From positions 343,892 through 407,891 of the forward strand of contig NZ_SLWA01000001.1 in the NCBI RefSeq assembly GCF_004345565.1: a DNA stretch of 64,000 nucleotides. Reading direction: 5' to 3'. Source of the stretch: Flavobacterium circumlabens (GTDB taxonomy: Bacteria; Bacteroidota; Bacteroidia; Flavobacteriales; Flavobacteriaceae). The notes beneath the pieces were generated by a model. It saw nothing but the letters and a program-made list of their open reading frames with translations. It did not search any database and was not told the DNA's origin. A program made the position numbers and the translations under genes. Shown one piece after another: positions 33,645 through 41,327 of this stretch. Position 1 is the stretch's first letter. Every line of letters starts with the position of its first letter.

Positions 33645-33788
33645 AAACGCAAAGCACGCAAGGGATTTACGCAAGGTTCGCAAGGTTTTCTGCTTTTTAT
33701 TTTAAAAAGCATATCGCACAAAGCTTTGTGAACTTTTCTTTTTTAAAAAAATCTTAGAAGACAAAAAAAATTTGCGTGCTTTGCGGTT
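33645..33788. repeat. GCAAAG-type dispersed palindromic repeat, copy 1
   Basis: The outer arms AAACGCAAAGCACGCAA (33645-33661) and TTGCGTGCTTTGCGGTT (33772-33788) are inverse complements over 15 perfect bases. Inside are GGATTTACGCAAGGTTCGCAAGG and a perfect 14-bp palindrome CACAAAGCTTTGTG (33717-33730). A related copy lies at 60810-60914. No gene is present in 33482-33847. Confidence 0.8.
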
Positions 33789-33815
33789 AAATTTTACTGT
33801 AAATCATAAAAAATT

Positions 33816-33823
33816 TATCTTTG
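33816..33823 (+). promoter_or_regulatory. rpe promoter -7 box
   Basis: TATCTTTG (TAnnTTTG), 24 bp ahead of the rpe ATG and directly after the repeat element. Confidence 0.7.
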
Positions 33824-33847
33824 TAAAAAACAACACACCACTACACA

Positions 33848-34510
33848 ATGAAAAATACACTTATTGCTCCTTCAGTTCTTGCTGCCGATTTTGCCAATTT
33901 ACAACGCGACATCGAAATGATTAATAACAGTGAGGCTGACTGGTTTCATATCGATATTATGGATGGTGTTTTTGTTCCAAATATTTCTTTTGGAATGCCT
34001 GTTTTAGAGGCTATTTCCAGACACACCAAAAAGACTATCGATGTACATTTGATGATCGTTGATCCTGATCGTTACATTAAAAATTTTGCGGATTTGGGTG
34101 CCAACAACCTAACAGTACATTATGAAGCCTGCACACACTTACACAGAACATTACAGGCAATTAAGGCTGAAGGGATGAAAGCCGGAGTAGCCATTAATCC
34201 TCATACCAATATTGATTTATTAGAAGATGTGATCAACGATATTGATCTTGTTTGTATAATGAGTGTTAACCCTGGCTTTGGAGGACAATCCTTTATTGAA
34301 AATACCTATGCCAAAGTAAAAAAACTAAAAGAGTTGATTACGCGCAAAAATGCTTCGACACTTATTGAAATTGATGGCGGTGTAACCAATAAAAACGCAA
34401 AACAATTAGTAGAAGCCGGAGCAGATGTTCTGGTTGCCGGAAGCTTTGTCTTTAAAGCCGAAAACCCTACAGCAACTATTGCTGACTTAAAAGTCATGAC
34501 TGCTTTTTAA
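33848..34510 (+). CDS. rpe: Ribulose-phosphate 3-epimerase
   Basis: 220 residues, full length. TIM-barrel signatures are HIDIMDGVFVPNISFG near residue 35 (metal His and Asp), VHLMIVDPDRYI near residue 67, VNPGFGGQSFI near residue 141 and IEIDGGV near residue 178. It interconverts ribulose- and xylulose-5-phosphate in the pentose phosphate pathway. Its 3' end overlaps the convergent nuclease gene by 24 bp. Confidence 0.97.
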   Translation: MKNTLIAPSVLAADFANLQRDIEMINNSEADWFHIDIMDGVFVPNISFGMPVLEAISRHTKKTIDVHLMIVDPDRYIKNFADLGANNLTVHYEACTHLHRTLQAIKAEGMKAGVAINPHTNIDLLEDVINDIDLVCIMSVNPGFGGQSFIENTYAKVKKLKELITRKNASTLIEIDGGVTNKNAKQLVEAGADVLVAGSFVFKAENPTATIADLKVMTAF

Positions 34511-35266
34511 ATTTTTTAAATTTGGAAAAAAATCAATTCCGGTCTTGTTTTCAATAGTTTCGATAGGAACTACAAAATCGTAAAGCGACTTATTACTATC
34601 TTCATTGGGAACTAAAAATGCAATGGCTTTGTGTTGGTTTCCCGATTTTGCCAGAATGATTTTGTAAAAATATCCAGGAACAGCAACTTTTTCTGTTCCT
34701 ATTTTTTTATCTGAATCTTTCAAAATGCCTCCTGTTACCACATAAATATCATTGTACTTTCCAGCCCAATAACGCGTCTTCTGCTCTATTCTATTCCAGA
34801 TTCCGCTATTAAAATCATGTTTCTGAGGTGAAATATTTGAGGTGTAAAAAGTATCATTATAGGCACCTACATCAAACTCCATATCTCCGGCAGGGCAAAG
34901 ATGCCCTTTGTCATATCCTGATTTTTTATAATTTCTCCAATCGGCAGAACCTGTTGTTACTTTTGGATCTTCAATGAAATACGGACGCTTATAATTTCCG
35001 TTTTTCAAATATTCTTTCTTTAATTCGTAAGCAACCCATTCTGCCTGCTCAAATTTTTCATTATAAGAGAGTGTATAATACTTATGAGTTACAATTTGTC
35101 TGGTTGTAGATGTTGGCAGATAAGCAGTCGTATACAATGAATCAGGGCTATTTTCATTAGAAGAAAAATGAGGCTGCTCTTCTATCATCTGCTTTTTTAT
35201 TTCTACTTCATTTTTACAGGAAAGAAACACAAAACTTATCAAACACAAAACAATAAATTTTTTCAT
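34487..35266 (-). CDS. Exported DNA/RNA non-specific endonuclease (lipoprotein)
   Basis: 259 residues from ATG 35266. A longer reading to 35335 would cross the terminator of prc, and the signal peptide MKKFIVLCLISFVFLSC begins here. The lipobox is VFLSC. The nuclease motif is YDKGHLCPAGDM (usual DRGH, here DKGH) near residue 118, followed by NISPQKHDFNSGIWNRIE with the metal-binding Asn region. It probably degrades extracellular nucleic acid for nutrition. It shares its end with rpe on the other strand. Confidence 0.9.
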   Translation of the reverse strand: MKKFIVLCLISFVFLSCKNEVEIKKQMIEEQPHFSSNENSPDSLYTTAYLPTSTTRQIVTHKYYTLSYNEKFEQAEWVAYELKKEYLKNGNYKRPYFIEDPKVTTGSADWRNYKKSGYDKGHLCPAGDMEFDVGAYNDTFYTSNISPQKHDFNSGIWNRIEQKTRYWAGKYNDIYVVTGGILKDSDKKIGTEKVAVPGYFYKIILAKSGNQHKAIAFLVPNEDSNKSLYDFVVPIETIENKTGIDFFPNLKNLKSSHDF

Positions 35267-35292
35267 ATTCTTATACTTAAAATACATAAAAA

Positions 35293-35326
35293 AAACGCTC
35301 CGTAAATATAAACTTTCGGAGCGTTT
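35293..35326 (-). terminator. prc terminator
   Basis: AAACGCTCCG/CGGAGCGTTT forms a 10-bp perfect stem, with eight T following on the minus strand. It lies between the prc stop and the nuclease start at 35266. Confidence 0.9.
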
Positions 35327-35352
35327 CAATAACAAATTAATTTTCAGAAAAA

Positions 35353-37539
35353 TTAAGATTTTACTAATTTATCTTTTTTAATTTTTGAAGAATTATTTTT
35401 AACCATAGAGGCTTTAGTTTGTAAATCATCTAAAACATTTAAGGCTTCTTCTACATAAACATCTTTTGACAATGCCTGGTGCCAGGCTTCTCTTTTCTCT
35501 TTTAAAGTGGCATCATTTTTAATCTCAAGCTCTTCATAAGGCAAGGATTTAAATACCAGATTGTTTTTATAATCTGAAATAGGTTTGTATTTTTTACCTT
35601 CATTTTCAACCTGTTCCTGCGTTGCTTTAAAGCTTGTAATATTCAGGCTGTATGTATTCTCTTTGCTCTTAACATCAATCCATTTTGCGTTGTCTTCAAT
35701 TAATTTAAATTGAGCATTTTGAGCAATTCTGCTTGTACTGTTTGCGATAGCCTGATTGAATTTTTCATTTGAAGTCCACGTGCTGTAATCAGCAGGGTCA
35801 ATTTTATCCCAAGGCATTGCGTTATCAATATCACGCTCTCCCATTTTCAGGTAAGCATAACGATCCGGCATAACAACATCACTGTGAACACCTTCTAATT
35901 GAGTTGAACCTCCATTAATTCTGTAAAACTTTTGTCCGGTAATTTTCAAAGCACCTAAATCGCCATAACTTGTGTTACGAACAAACTGATTTAAATCAAG
36001 TACGTTTTGTACCGTTCCTTTTCCGTAAGTTTGTTTACTTCCGATAATAACACCACGTTTGTAATCCTGAATTGCGGCAGCCAAAATTTCCGATGCAGAA
36101 GCTGAGAAACTGTTTACCATGATTACTAACGGTCCATCCCACTCGATTTTTTTATCTTTATCGTATAGAACTTCTTTCTTTTTACCTGCAGATTTTACCT
36201 GAACAATTGGTCCTTCTTCGATAAATAAACCGGCAATATCAACAACTGTAGATAAAGATCCTCCTCCATCGTCACGAACGTCAAGTACAATTCCGTTGAT
36301 ATCTTCTTTTTTAAGTCTTTCCACTTCCAGAGCAATATCTTTTCCGGCATCACGGCCATCTTTATTTTCAAAATCGATATAAAATTTAGGCAAATAAATC
36401 ACCCCGTATTTCAATCCGTTTTTCTCAACAATACTGGATTTGGCATATGTTTCTTCTATTTCGACTACGTCTCTTATAATAGAAATAACTTTGATACTTC
36501 CATCTACTTTTTTAACTGTAAGTTTAACTTCAGTACCTTTATGTCCTTTAATTTTCTTCACAACATCATCCAGACGCATACCTACAACATCTACAGGCTC
36601 TTCGTTTCCTTGTGCTACTTTCAAAATTAAATCGCCGGATTCCAGTTGTTTTCCTTTCCAGGCAGGTCCGCCTGAAATCAATTCATCTATCTGGGTAAAG
36701 TCATTTTTCTTGGTCAGTCTCGCTCCGATACCTTCTAGTTTTCCACTGATGTTCACATCAAAACGGTCTTTTTCTTCCGGAGCAAAATAACTTGTATGCG
36801 GATCAAAACGTGTCATAATAGAATTTACATACACAGAAAACCAATCTTCTTTGTTTAAGTCCTTGATAAGGCTGAAATTATCATCCAAAGATTTTAAAGA
36901 ACTCTCACGTGTTTCCTTTTCCAAGGTTTCAAAAGATTTTGCTTTGTAAGCAGGATCTGTTTTCTTTTTATCTTCTTCTAATTTTTGTTTTGTTACCAGA
37001 GAAGAAAGGGTAGAAAGTTTAATTTGCTTTCTCCATCTTTCATTGATTTCAACAGCATTTTTAGCATACGGTAAATGCTCATAGTCCGCATTGAAGGTCT
37101 CATCAACATTGTAGTTGAAGGGCTGGGCTAAAATAGTTTTGTAGCGTTTTTTGCTTTCTTCCATACGCTTCATCAATCTTGTATAGGTAAGATTGAAAAA
37201 AGTAAGGTCTTTATTCAAAAACTGGTCATCCAGCATCAGTTCATATTGCTTGAACTCATCAATATCAGATTGCAGGAAGAATCTTTTGGAAGGATCCAGT
37301 GCATCGATATAGTCTTTGAAAATTCCCTTAGAAAACTCATCGTTAATTTCTGCCGGACTATAATGTCCTTTTTCAATCACAAAAGCAAGTAATTCTAACA
37401 GTGTTTTATCTCTGTTTGGGTCCGGATCAACTGTGTTATCTGCATTTATTTTGAAAGCAAATAAGGTCAACGACAAGCATAATACGGCTATAAGTATTTT
37501 ATAATTTCTTTTCATAAATTTAATAATAGCATTCATCAA
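35353..37539 (-). CDS. prc: Carboxy-terminal processing protease (Prc/Tsp, S41 family)
   Basis: 728 residues (721 if the ATG at 37515 is used, where the signal-anchor KRNYKILIAVLCLSLTLF begins). The N-terminal Prc helical domain is at about 40-240, a PDZ domain at about 250-345, and the S41 catalytic core has the Ser in MVNSFSASASEI and the Lys in GSKQTYGKGTVQ about 25 residues later. A C-terminal Prc-specific domain ends in a Lys-rich tail. It trims periplasmic proteins and lipoproteins at their C-termini. Divergent from surE. Confidence 0.95.
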   Translation of the reverse strand: MMNAIIKFMKRNYKILIAVLCLSLTLFAFKINADNTVDPDPNRDKTLLELLAFVIEKGHYSPAEINDEFSKGIFKDYIDALDPSKRFFLQSDIDEFKQYELMLDDQFLNKDLTFFNLTYTRLMKRMEESKKRYKTILAQPFNYNVDETFNADYEHLPYAKNAVEINERWRKQIKLSTLSSLVTKQKLEEDKKKTDPAYKAKSFETLEKETRESSLKSLDDNFSLIKDLNKEDWFSVYVNSIMTRFDPHTSYFAPEEKDRFDVNISGKLEGIGARLTKKNDFTQIDELISGGPAWKGKQLESGDLILKVAQGNEEPVDVVGMRLDDVVKKIKGHKGTEVKLTVKKVDGSIKVISIIRDVVEIEETYAKSSIVEKNGLKYGVIYLPKFYIDFENKDGRDAGKDIALEVERLKKEDINGIVLDVRDDGGGSLSTVVDIAGLFIEEGPIVQVKSAGKKKEVLYDKDKKIEWDGPLVIMVNSFSASASEILAAAIQDYKRGVIIGSKQTYGKGTVQNVLDLNQFVRNTSYGDLGALKITGQKFYRINGGSTQLEGVHSDVVMPDRYAYLKMGERDIDNAMPWDKIDPADYSTWTSNEKFNQAIANSTSRIAQNAQFKLIEDNAKWIDVKSKENTYSLNITSFKATQEQVENEGKKYKPISDYKNNLVFKSLPYEELEIKNDATLKEKREAWHQALSKDVYVEEALNVLDDLQTKASMVKNNSSKIKKDKLVKS

Positions 37540-37628
37540 TTTTTTAATCTAAGTTACGGTAAAAACTATGCCAGTTAAGCCAAGTTCACTATAATTTTTT
37601 GTTAAAGATATAAAAATGTTTCACTTCC

Positions 37629-37636
37629 CAAAGTTA
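37629..37636 (-). promoter_or_regulatory. prc promoter -7 box (minus strand)
   Basis: On the minus strand this reads TAACTTTG (TAnnTTTG), about 90 bp ahead of the first ATG. Confidence 0.5.
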
Positions 37637-37695
37637 ACTTTTATTTAGTTGACAAATTTTATTTTATTTGTTATTATTCTAAGAAATTCTGTCAC

Positions 37696-37703
37696 TACAT
37701 TTG
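37696..37703 (+). promoter_or_regulatory. surE promoter -7 box
   Basis: TACATTTG (TAnnTTTG), 36 bp ahead of the surE ATG, in the divergent prc-surE interval. Confidence 0.6.
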
Positions 37704-37739
37704 CTTTTCTTATCCTTTTAACTGCCAAATACCTGCAAC

Positions 37740-38519
37740 ATGAAACAAGAAAAACCACTTATATTAGTCACCAACGATGATGGTATTCTCGCTCCGGGAA
37801 TCAGAGCTTTGATAAGTGTGATGGAAACAATTGGAGAAGTGATTGTGGTTGCACCCGACAAACCTCAAAGTGCAATGGGTCATGCCATTACTATCAACAA
37901 TACGCTGTATCTGGATAAAATTTCCGGAGAAAATGACCCTATTGCAGAATATAGCTGTTCCGGAACTCCGGTGGACTGCGTTAAACTGGCCGTAAATGAA
38001 ATCCTGAAAAGAAAACCGGATATTTGTGTTTCCGGAGTTAATCACGGTTCCAATTCTTCTATAAACGTAATTTATTCCGGAACAATGAGTGCCGCAGTGG
38101 AGGCCGGAATTGAAGGAATTCCTGCCATCGGATTTTCTTTATTGGATTATGACTGGAATGCGGATTTTGAACCCATCAAATCTTTTATAAAAAAAATTAC
38201 CCTGGAAACCCTTGAAAACAAACTTCCCAAAGGAATTGTTCTAAATGTCAATTTTCCAAAATTAAAGGAAAATGAAATCAAAGGAATCAAGATTTGTCGT
38301 CAGGCGAAAGCTTATTATGCCCAAAAATTTGACAAAAGACAAACCCCTTTCGGCAAAGACTATTACTGGCTGACCGGAAAATTTGTAAACGAAGACAAAG
38401 GGGAAGACACTGACGAATGGGCATTGGAAAACGGATACATCTCAGTAGTTCCTGTACAATTTGACTTAACCGCTCACCATACGATACAACAACTTAACAC
38501 CTGGAATTTAAATGAATAA
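37740..38519 (+). CDS. surE: 5'/3'-nucleotidase SurE
   Basis: 259 residues. The N-terminal signature LVTNDDGILAPGIRAL carries the metal-binding Asp pair, with APDKPQSAMGHAIT, CSGTPVDCVKLA and SGVNHGSNSS following. It dephosphorylates nucleoside monophosphates. It overlaps the next small gene by 8 bp and is followed by lpxB, an arrangement often seen in flavobacteria. Confidence 0.95.
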   Translation: MKQEKPLILVTNDDGILAPGIRALISVMETIGEVIVVAPDKPQSAMGHAITINNTLYLDKISGENDPIAEYSCSGTPVDCVKLAVNEILKRKPDICVSGVNHGSNSSINVIYSGTMSAAVEAGIEGIPAIGFSLLDYDWNADFEPIKSFIKKITLETLENKLPKGIVLNVNFPKLKENEIKGIKICRQAKAYYAQKFDKRQTPFGKDYYWLTGKFVNEDKGEDTDEWALENGYISVVPVQFDLTAHHTIQQLNTWNLNE

Positions 38520-38784
38520 AAAAGATTTACTCATTGGGTTTATTGTCGGCATTTTTACTTCTCTTTTAGGAAGTTATTTATTTATTACGTTTTTTACTCA
38601 GTTTGACATTGCAACAGGGATTCAAACTATACGAGAACATGGTTATTTGGGAAAAATAATCACTTTAGGAACTATTTTGGACCTTGCCGTTTTTGCTATT
38701 CTCTTAAAAAAGGACAAAGAATTTATGGCTCGCGGTGTTATCTTAGCTGTGATTGTTCTGGCAATTTCTACTTTGTTTATTTAA
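38512..38784 (+). CDS. Small membrane protein between surE and lpxB
   Basis: 90 residues with three predicted membrane helices (about 7-28, 47-65, 73-90) and a charged LLKKDKEFMARG loop. It overlaps the surE stop by 8 bp, so it is translated in step with it. No family recognised; conservation of the overlap would be the main support for a role in envelope biogenesis next to lpxB. Confidence 0.7.
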   Translation: MNKKDLLIGFIVGIFTSLLGSYLFITFFTQFDIATGIQTIREHGYLGKIITLGTILDLAVFAILLKKDKEFMARGVILAVIVLAISTLFI

Positions 38785-38788
38785 ATCT

Positions 38789-38796
38789 TATCTTTG
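38789..38796 (+). promoter_or_regulatory. lpxB promoter -7 box
   Basis: TATCTTTG (TAnnTTTG), about 55 bp ahead of the lpxB ATG at 38851. It contains the TTG at 38794 that could be mistaken for a start. Confidence 0.65.
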
Positions 38797-38850
38797 CCTT
38801 GCAAAAAATTAGTTGTGTTGAAAAAAGAACACATTCTCAAAAATACGAAT

Positions 38851-39969
38851 ATGAAATACTATATAATAGCTGGTGAAGCCTCCGGAGATCTGCATGGTTC
38901 TAATTTAATGAAAGCGCTGTATGAAGAAGATCCTCAGGCTGAGATTAGATTTTGGGGCGGCGATTTAATGCAAAAGGCAGGCGGAACTTTAGTAAAACAC
39001 TATCGTGAATTGGCTTTTATGGGTTTTATTGAAGTTATTTTTAACTTAAAAACCATTTTATCAAATATTACTTTTTGCAAAAAAGACATTACTGCTTTCC
39101 AACCTGATGTTCTTATTTTCATTGACTACCCGGGTTTTAATATGCGTATTGCAAAATGGGCCAAAGCTCTTAATTACAAAACCCATTATTATATTTCTCC
39201 GCAAATATGGGCCTGGAAAGAAAGCAGAATCAAGGCCATTAAACAAGATGTCAACAAAATGTTTGTCATTTTACCTTTTGAGAAAAGTTTTTATGAAGAC
39301 AAACATCATTTTCCGGTAGATTTTGTGGGACATCCCTTAATTGATGCTATCCAGAATCAGCCTGCTTTTGATGAAGCTGTTTTTAGAAAAGAAAATCATT
39401 TGAGCGAAAAACCAATCATTGCCGTTTTGCCGGGAAGCCGTCAGCAGGAAATTACCAAAATGCTGAGCGTAATGCTGAGTGTTGTAGATGATTTTCAGGA
39501 GTATCAATTTGTAATTGCAGGTGCCCCAAGTCAGGATTTCGAATTTTACCAGCAATTTATCACCAATAAAAACATCAAATTTATTTCGAATAAAACATAC
39601 GATTTACTTCGATCCTCAACTGCGGCTCTGGTTACATCAGGTACTGCAACTTTAGAAACGGCTTTGTTTAAAGTTCCGGAAGTGGTTTGTTATAAAGGAA
39701 GTAACATTTCCTATCAGATTGCAAAGCGTATTATTACATTAAAATACATTTCACTTGTCAATTTAATTATGGATCAGGAAGTTGTAACCGAATTAATTCA
39801 GAGCGACTGTACTACCAAACGCATTAAAGAAGAATTACAAAAATTACTGGAGCCTGCTTATCGTGAAAAACTGCTGAAAAATTATGATATTTTAGAGCAG
39901 AAACTGGGCGGGGTTGGTGCGAGTAAAAAAACCGCAAAACTTATTGTTGCTGATTTAAAACAACTTTAA
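38851..39969 (+). CDS. lpxB: Lipid-A-disaccharide synthase
   Basis: 372 residues from ATG 38851 (MKYYIIAGEASGDLHGS is the canonical N-terminus). Further GT19 blocks are LAFMGFIEV near residue 54, YISPQIWAWKESRIKAI near residue 112, VGHPLIDAI near residue 156, LPGSRQQEI near residue 192 and SGTATLETAL near residue 260. It joins UDP-diacylglucosamine and lipid X in lipid A synthesis at the inner membrane. Confidence 0.96.
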   Translation: MKYYIIAGEASGDLHGSNLMKALYEEDPQAEIRFWGGDLMQKAGGTLVKHYRELAFMGFIEVIFNLKTILSNITFCKKDITAFQPDVLIFIDYPGFNMRIAKWAKALNYKTHYYISPQIWAWKESRIKAIKQDVNKMFVILPFEKSFYEDKHHFPVDFVGHPLIDAIQNQPAFDEAVFRKENHLSEKPIIAVLPGSRQQEITKMLSVMLSVVDDFQEYQFVIAGAPSQDFEFYQQFITNKNIKFISNKTYDLLRSSTAALVTSGTATLETALFKVPEVVCYKGSNISYQIAKRIITLKYISLVNLIMDQEVVTELIQSDCTTKRIKEELQKLLEPAYREKLLKNYDILEQKLGGVGASKKTAKLIVADLKQL

Positions 39970-39980
39970 AAGAATTCATT

Positions 39981-40463
39981 TTGAACAAATTACTCGTTTT
40001 AATCCTTTTTGCCAGCATGCTTTCTTTCTGCAAATCAGGTTCAGCAGTAGTTAAAAACGAATCGACACGGGAAAGCAAAAATACGGTAAAGCATTTAATT
40101 GATGTAGCAACATCTAATCTCGGGGTGCGATACAAAGCCGGAGGCACAACTAAAAGCGGCTTTGATTGCTCAGGATTAGTTTTCACTACTTTTCAGACTG
40201 AAAATATTACAATGCCGAGAAGTTCCTACGAGCAAGCAAAAATTGGAAAAGTGATACCCTTTGATGATGCCCAAAAAGGAGACCTGATTTTCTTTAAAAC
40301 CAACAAAAGCAAACAAATCAATCACGTTGGGCTTATTACGGAAAAAACGGGCAGTGAAATAAAATTTATACATTCTTCAACTTCAAAGGGCGTTATAATT
40401 TCCTCGACTAAAGAACCGTATTACCAAAATTCATTTGTTCAGATCAACAGGGTTATCGAATAA
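39981..40463 (+). CDS. NlpC/P60-family cell-wall peptidase, lipoprotein
   Basis: 160 residues from TTG 39981, chosen because the signal peptide NKLLVLILFASMLSFC begins there; the Cys makes it a likely lipoprotein. The NlpC/P60 domain has catalytic Cys in FDCSGLVF near residue 55, His in INHVGLIT near residue 113 and a third polar residue in FIHSS near residue 130. It probably hydrolyses peptidoglycan stem peptides. Its last 60 bases are copied again at 41200-41250, downstream of the Imm26-like gene. Confidence 0.9.
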   Translation: MNKLLVLILFASMLSFCKSGSAVVKNESTRESKNTVKHLIDVATSNLGVRYKAGGTTKSGFDCSGLVFTTFQTENITMPRSSYEQAKIGKVIPFDDAQKGDLIFFKTNKSKQINHVGLITEKTGSEIKFIHSSTSKGVIISSTKEPYYQNSFVQINRVIE

Positions 40464-40530
40464 TTATTTTCCAATAAAATGGTATTTTTTCTTACAAAAT
40501 TTTAATACTTTTAGACAATGGAAGTATCAG
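40401..40530 (+). repeat. Direct repeat, copy 1 (nlpC 3' end to a comEC-start-like sequence)
   Basis: Runs from the last 60 bases of the NlpC/P60 gene through the intergenic region to an ATG (40518) followed by GAAGTATCAG. The sequence is about 90% identical by eye to 41200-41327, apart from two one-base gaps. The copy's ATG opens only a 19-codon frame. Confidence 0.9.
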
Positions 40531-40661
40531 AGAAAACGTGCTCATTTATAATAATCCACACTTTTAAAACAAAATAAATAGCATCAGCCACAAAAGAAAA
40601 CTATATTCAACGTTGTTTAGTGTGGTAAGAAATAGCTTAAGAACTATGAGACCAATATAAG

Positions 40662-41132
40662 ATGGCGGAAAAAATAACAGTAATTCCAGTAAATAAAAAG
40701 CATAAAGAATGGCCGAAGGAAGGTGATGTTTTTTATTTCTCCCTAAGTGATGGGCGCTTTGGGTATGGCATGGTTTCCCTAGGAAAGATAGATGTTGGTC
40801 CATTTAAAAATGCCATCCTTATATATATATACAACAATTTCACACCATTGCTTGATGAAAACACATCGTTAAACAAACACAACTTATTACTACCGCCGAT
40901 AATTACTGACACCTCATGTTGGAAGAAAGGCTATTTTGCAAAAATCAGAAATCTAGAAAAAAATGAGATGGACACCTACCCACATCATTACTTTAAAAAC
41001 CCGATACGAAATAAAATATACGACCACAATGGAGATTCAATAACCACTCTCATTGACAAAATACCCGTAGGTAGAGAATCAATTCAATTTCACAGCAATA
41101 TTATAAGTTCAATAGAGAGCATTATAAATTGA
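40662..41132 (+). CDS. Imm26-like immunity protein
   Basis: 156 residues, no signal peptide, so cytoplasmic. The N-terminal third fits the Imm26 pattern: basic start, then WPKEGDVFYFSLSDGRFGYG near residue 18, a GDvF...LsdGrfGyG motif. Imm26 proteins are immunity components of contact-dependent/polymorphic toxins. No toxin gene is adjacent: the NlpC lipoprotein upstream and comEC downstream are housekeeping. The gene lies between long direct repeats and behind it is a possible Rhs scrap, so it looks like an acquired orphan immunity gene. The family call is by eye only. Confidence 0.6.
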   Translation: MAEKITVIPVNKKHKEWPKEGDVFYFSLSDGRFGYGMVSLGKIDVGPFKNAILIYIYNNFTPLLDENTSLNKHNLLLPPIITDTSCWKKGYFAKIRNLEKNEMDTYPHHYFKNPIRNKIYDHNGDSITTLIDKIPVGRESIQFHSNIISSIESIIN

Positions 41133-41143
41133 AGTCAAAAGAG

Positions 41144-41176
41144 GATTACCGCTACGACGAAATGGACAACGAATAA
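41144..41176 (+). pseudogene. Possible remnant of an Rhs core junction
   Basis: Reads DYRYDEMDNE then stop. YRY...EMDNE resembles the YRYGxxGxEMDNE junction found at the core/toxin boundary of Bacteroidota Rhs proteins, with the middle deleted. It is too short to be certain. It fits the Imm26-like gene just upstream, since toxin cassettes are commonly followed by displaced tails. Confidence 0.3.
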
Positions 41177-41199
41177 CTGATCCCTGCCCGACCAACGTG

Positions 41200-41327
41200 T
41201 CATCAACCAAAGAACCGTATTACCAAAATTCGTTTGTTCAGATCAACAGGTAATCGAATAATTATTTTTCAATAAAATATTATTTTTCTTACAAAATTTT
41301 AATACTTTTAGACCATGAAAGTATTAG
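41200..41327 (+). repeat. Direct repeat, copy 2 (decayed nlpC 3' end to the true comEC start)
   Basis: Second copy of 40401-40530. A one-base loss puts the nlpC-derived part out of frame (it stops at once), while the distal part supplies the real upstream region and ATG of comEC (41315) with a TACTTTTA -7-like box. Confidence 0.9.

Noticed and set aside
40518..40577. 19-codon frame in the upstream direct repeat
   Set aside because: It is a decayed copy of the comEC start and stops at once; no sign of selection.
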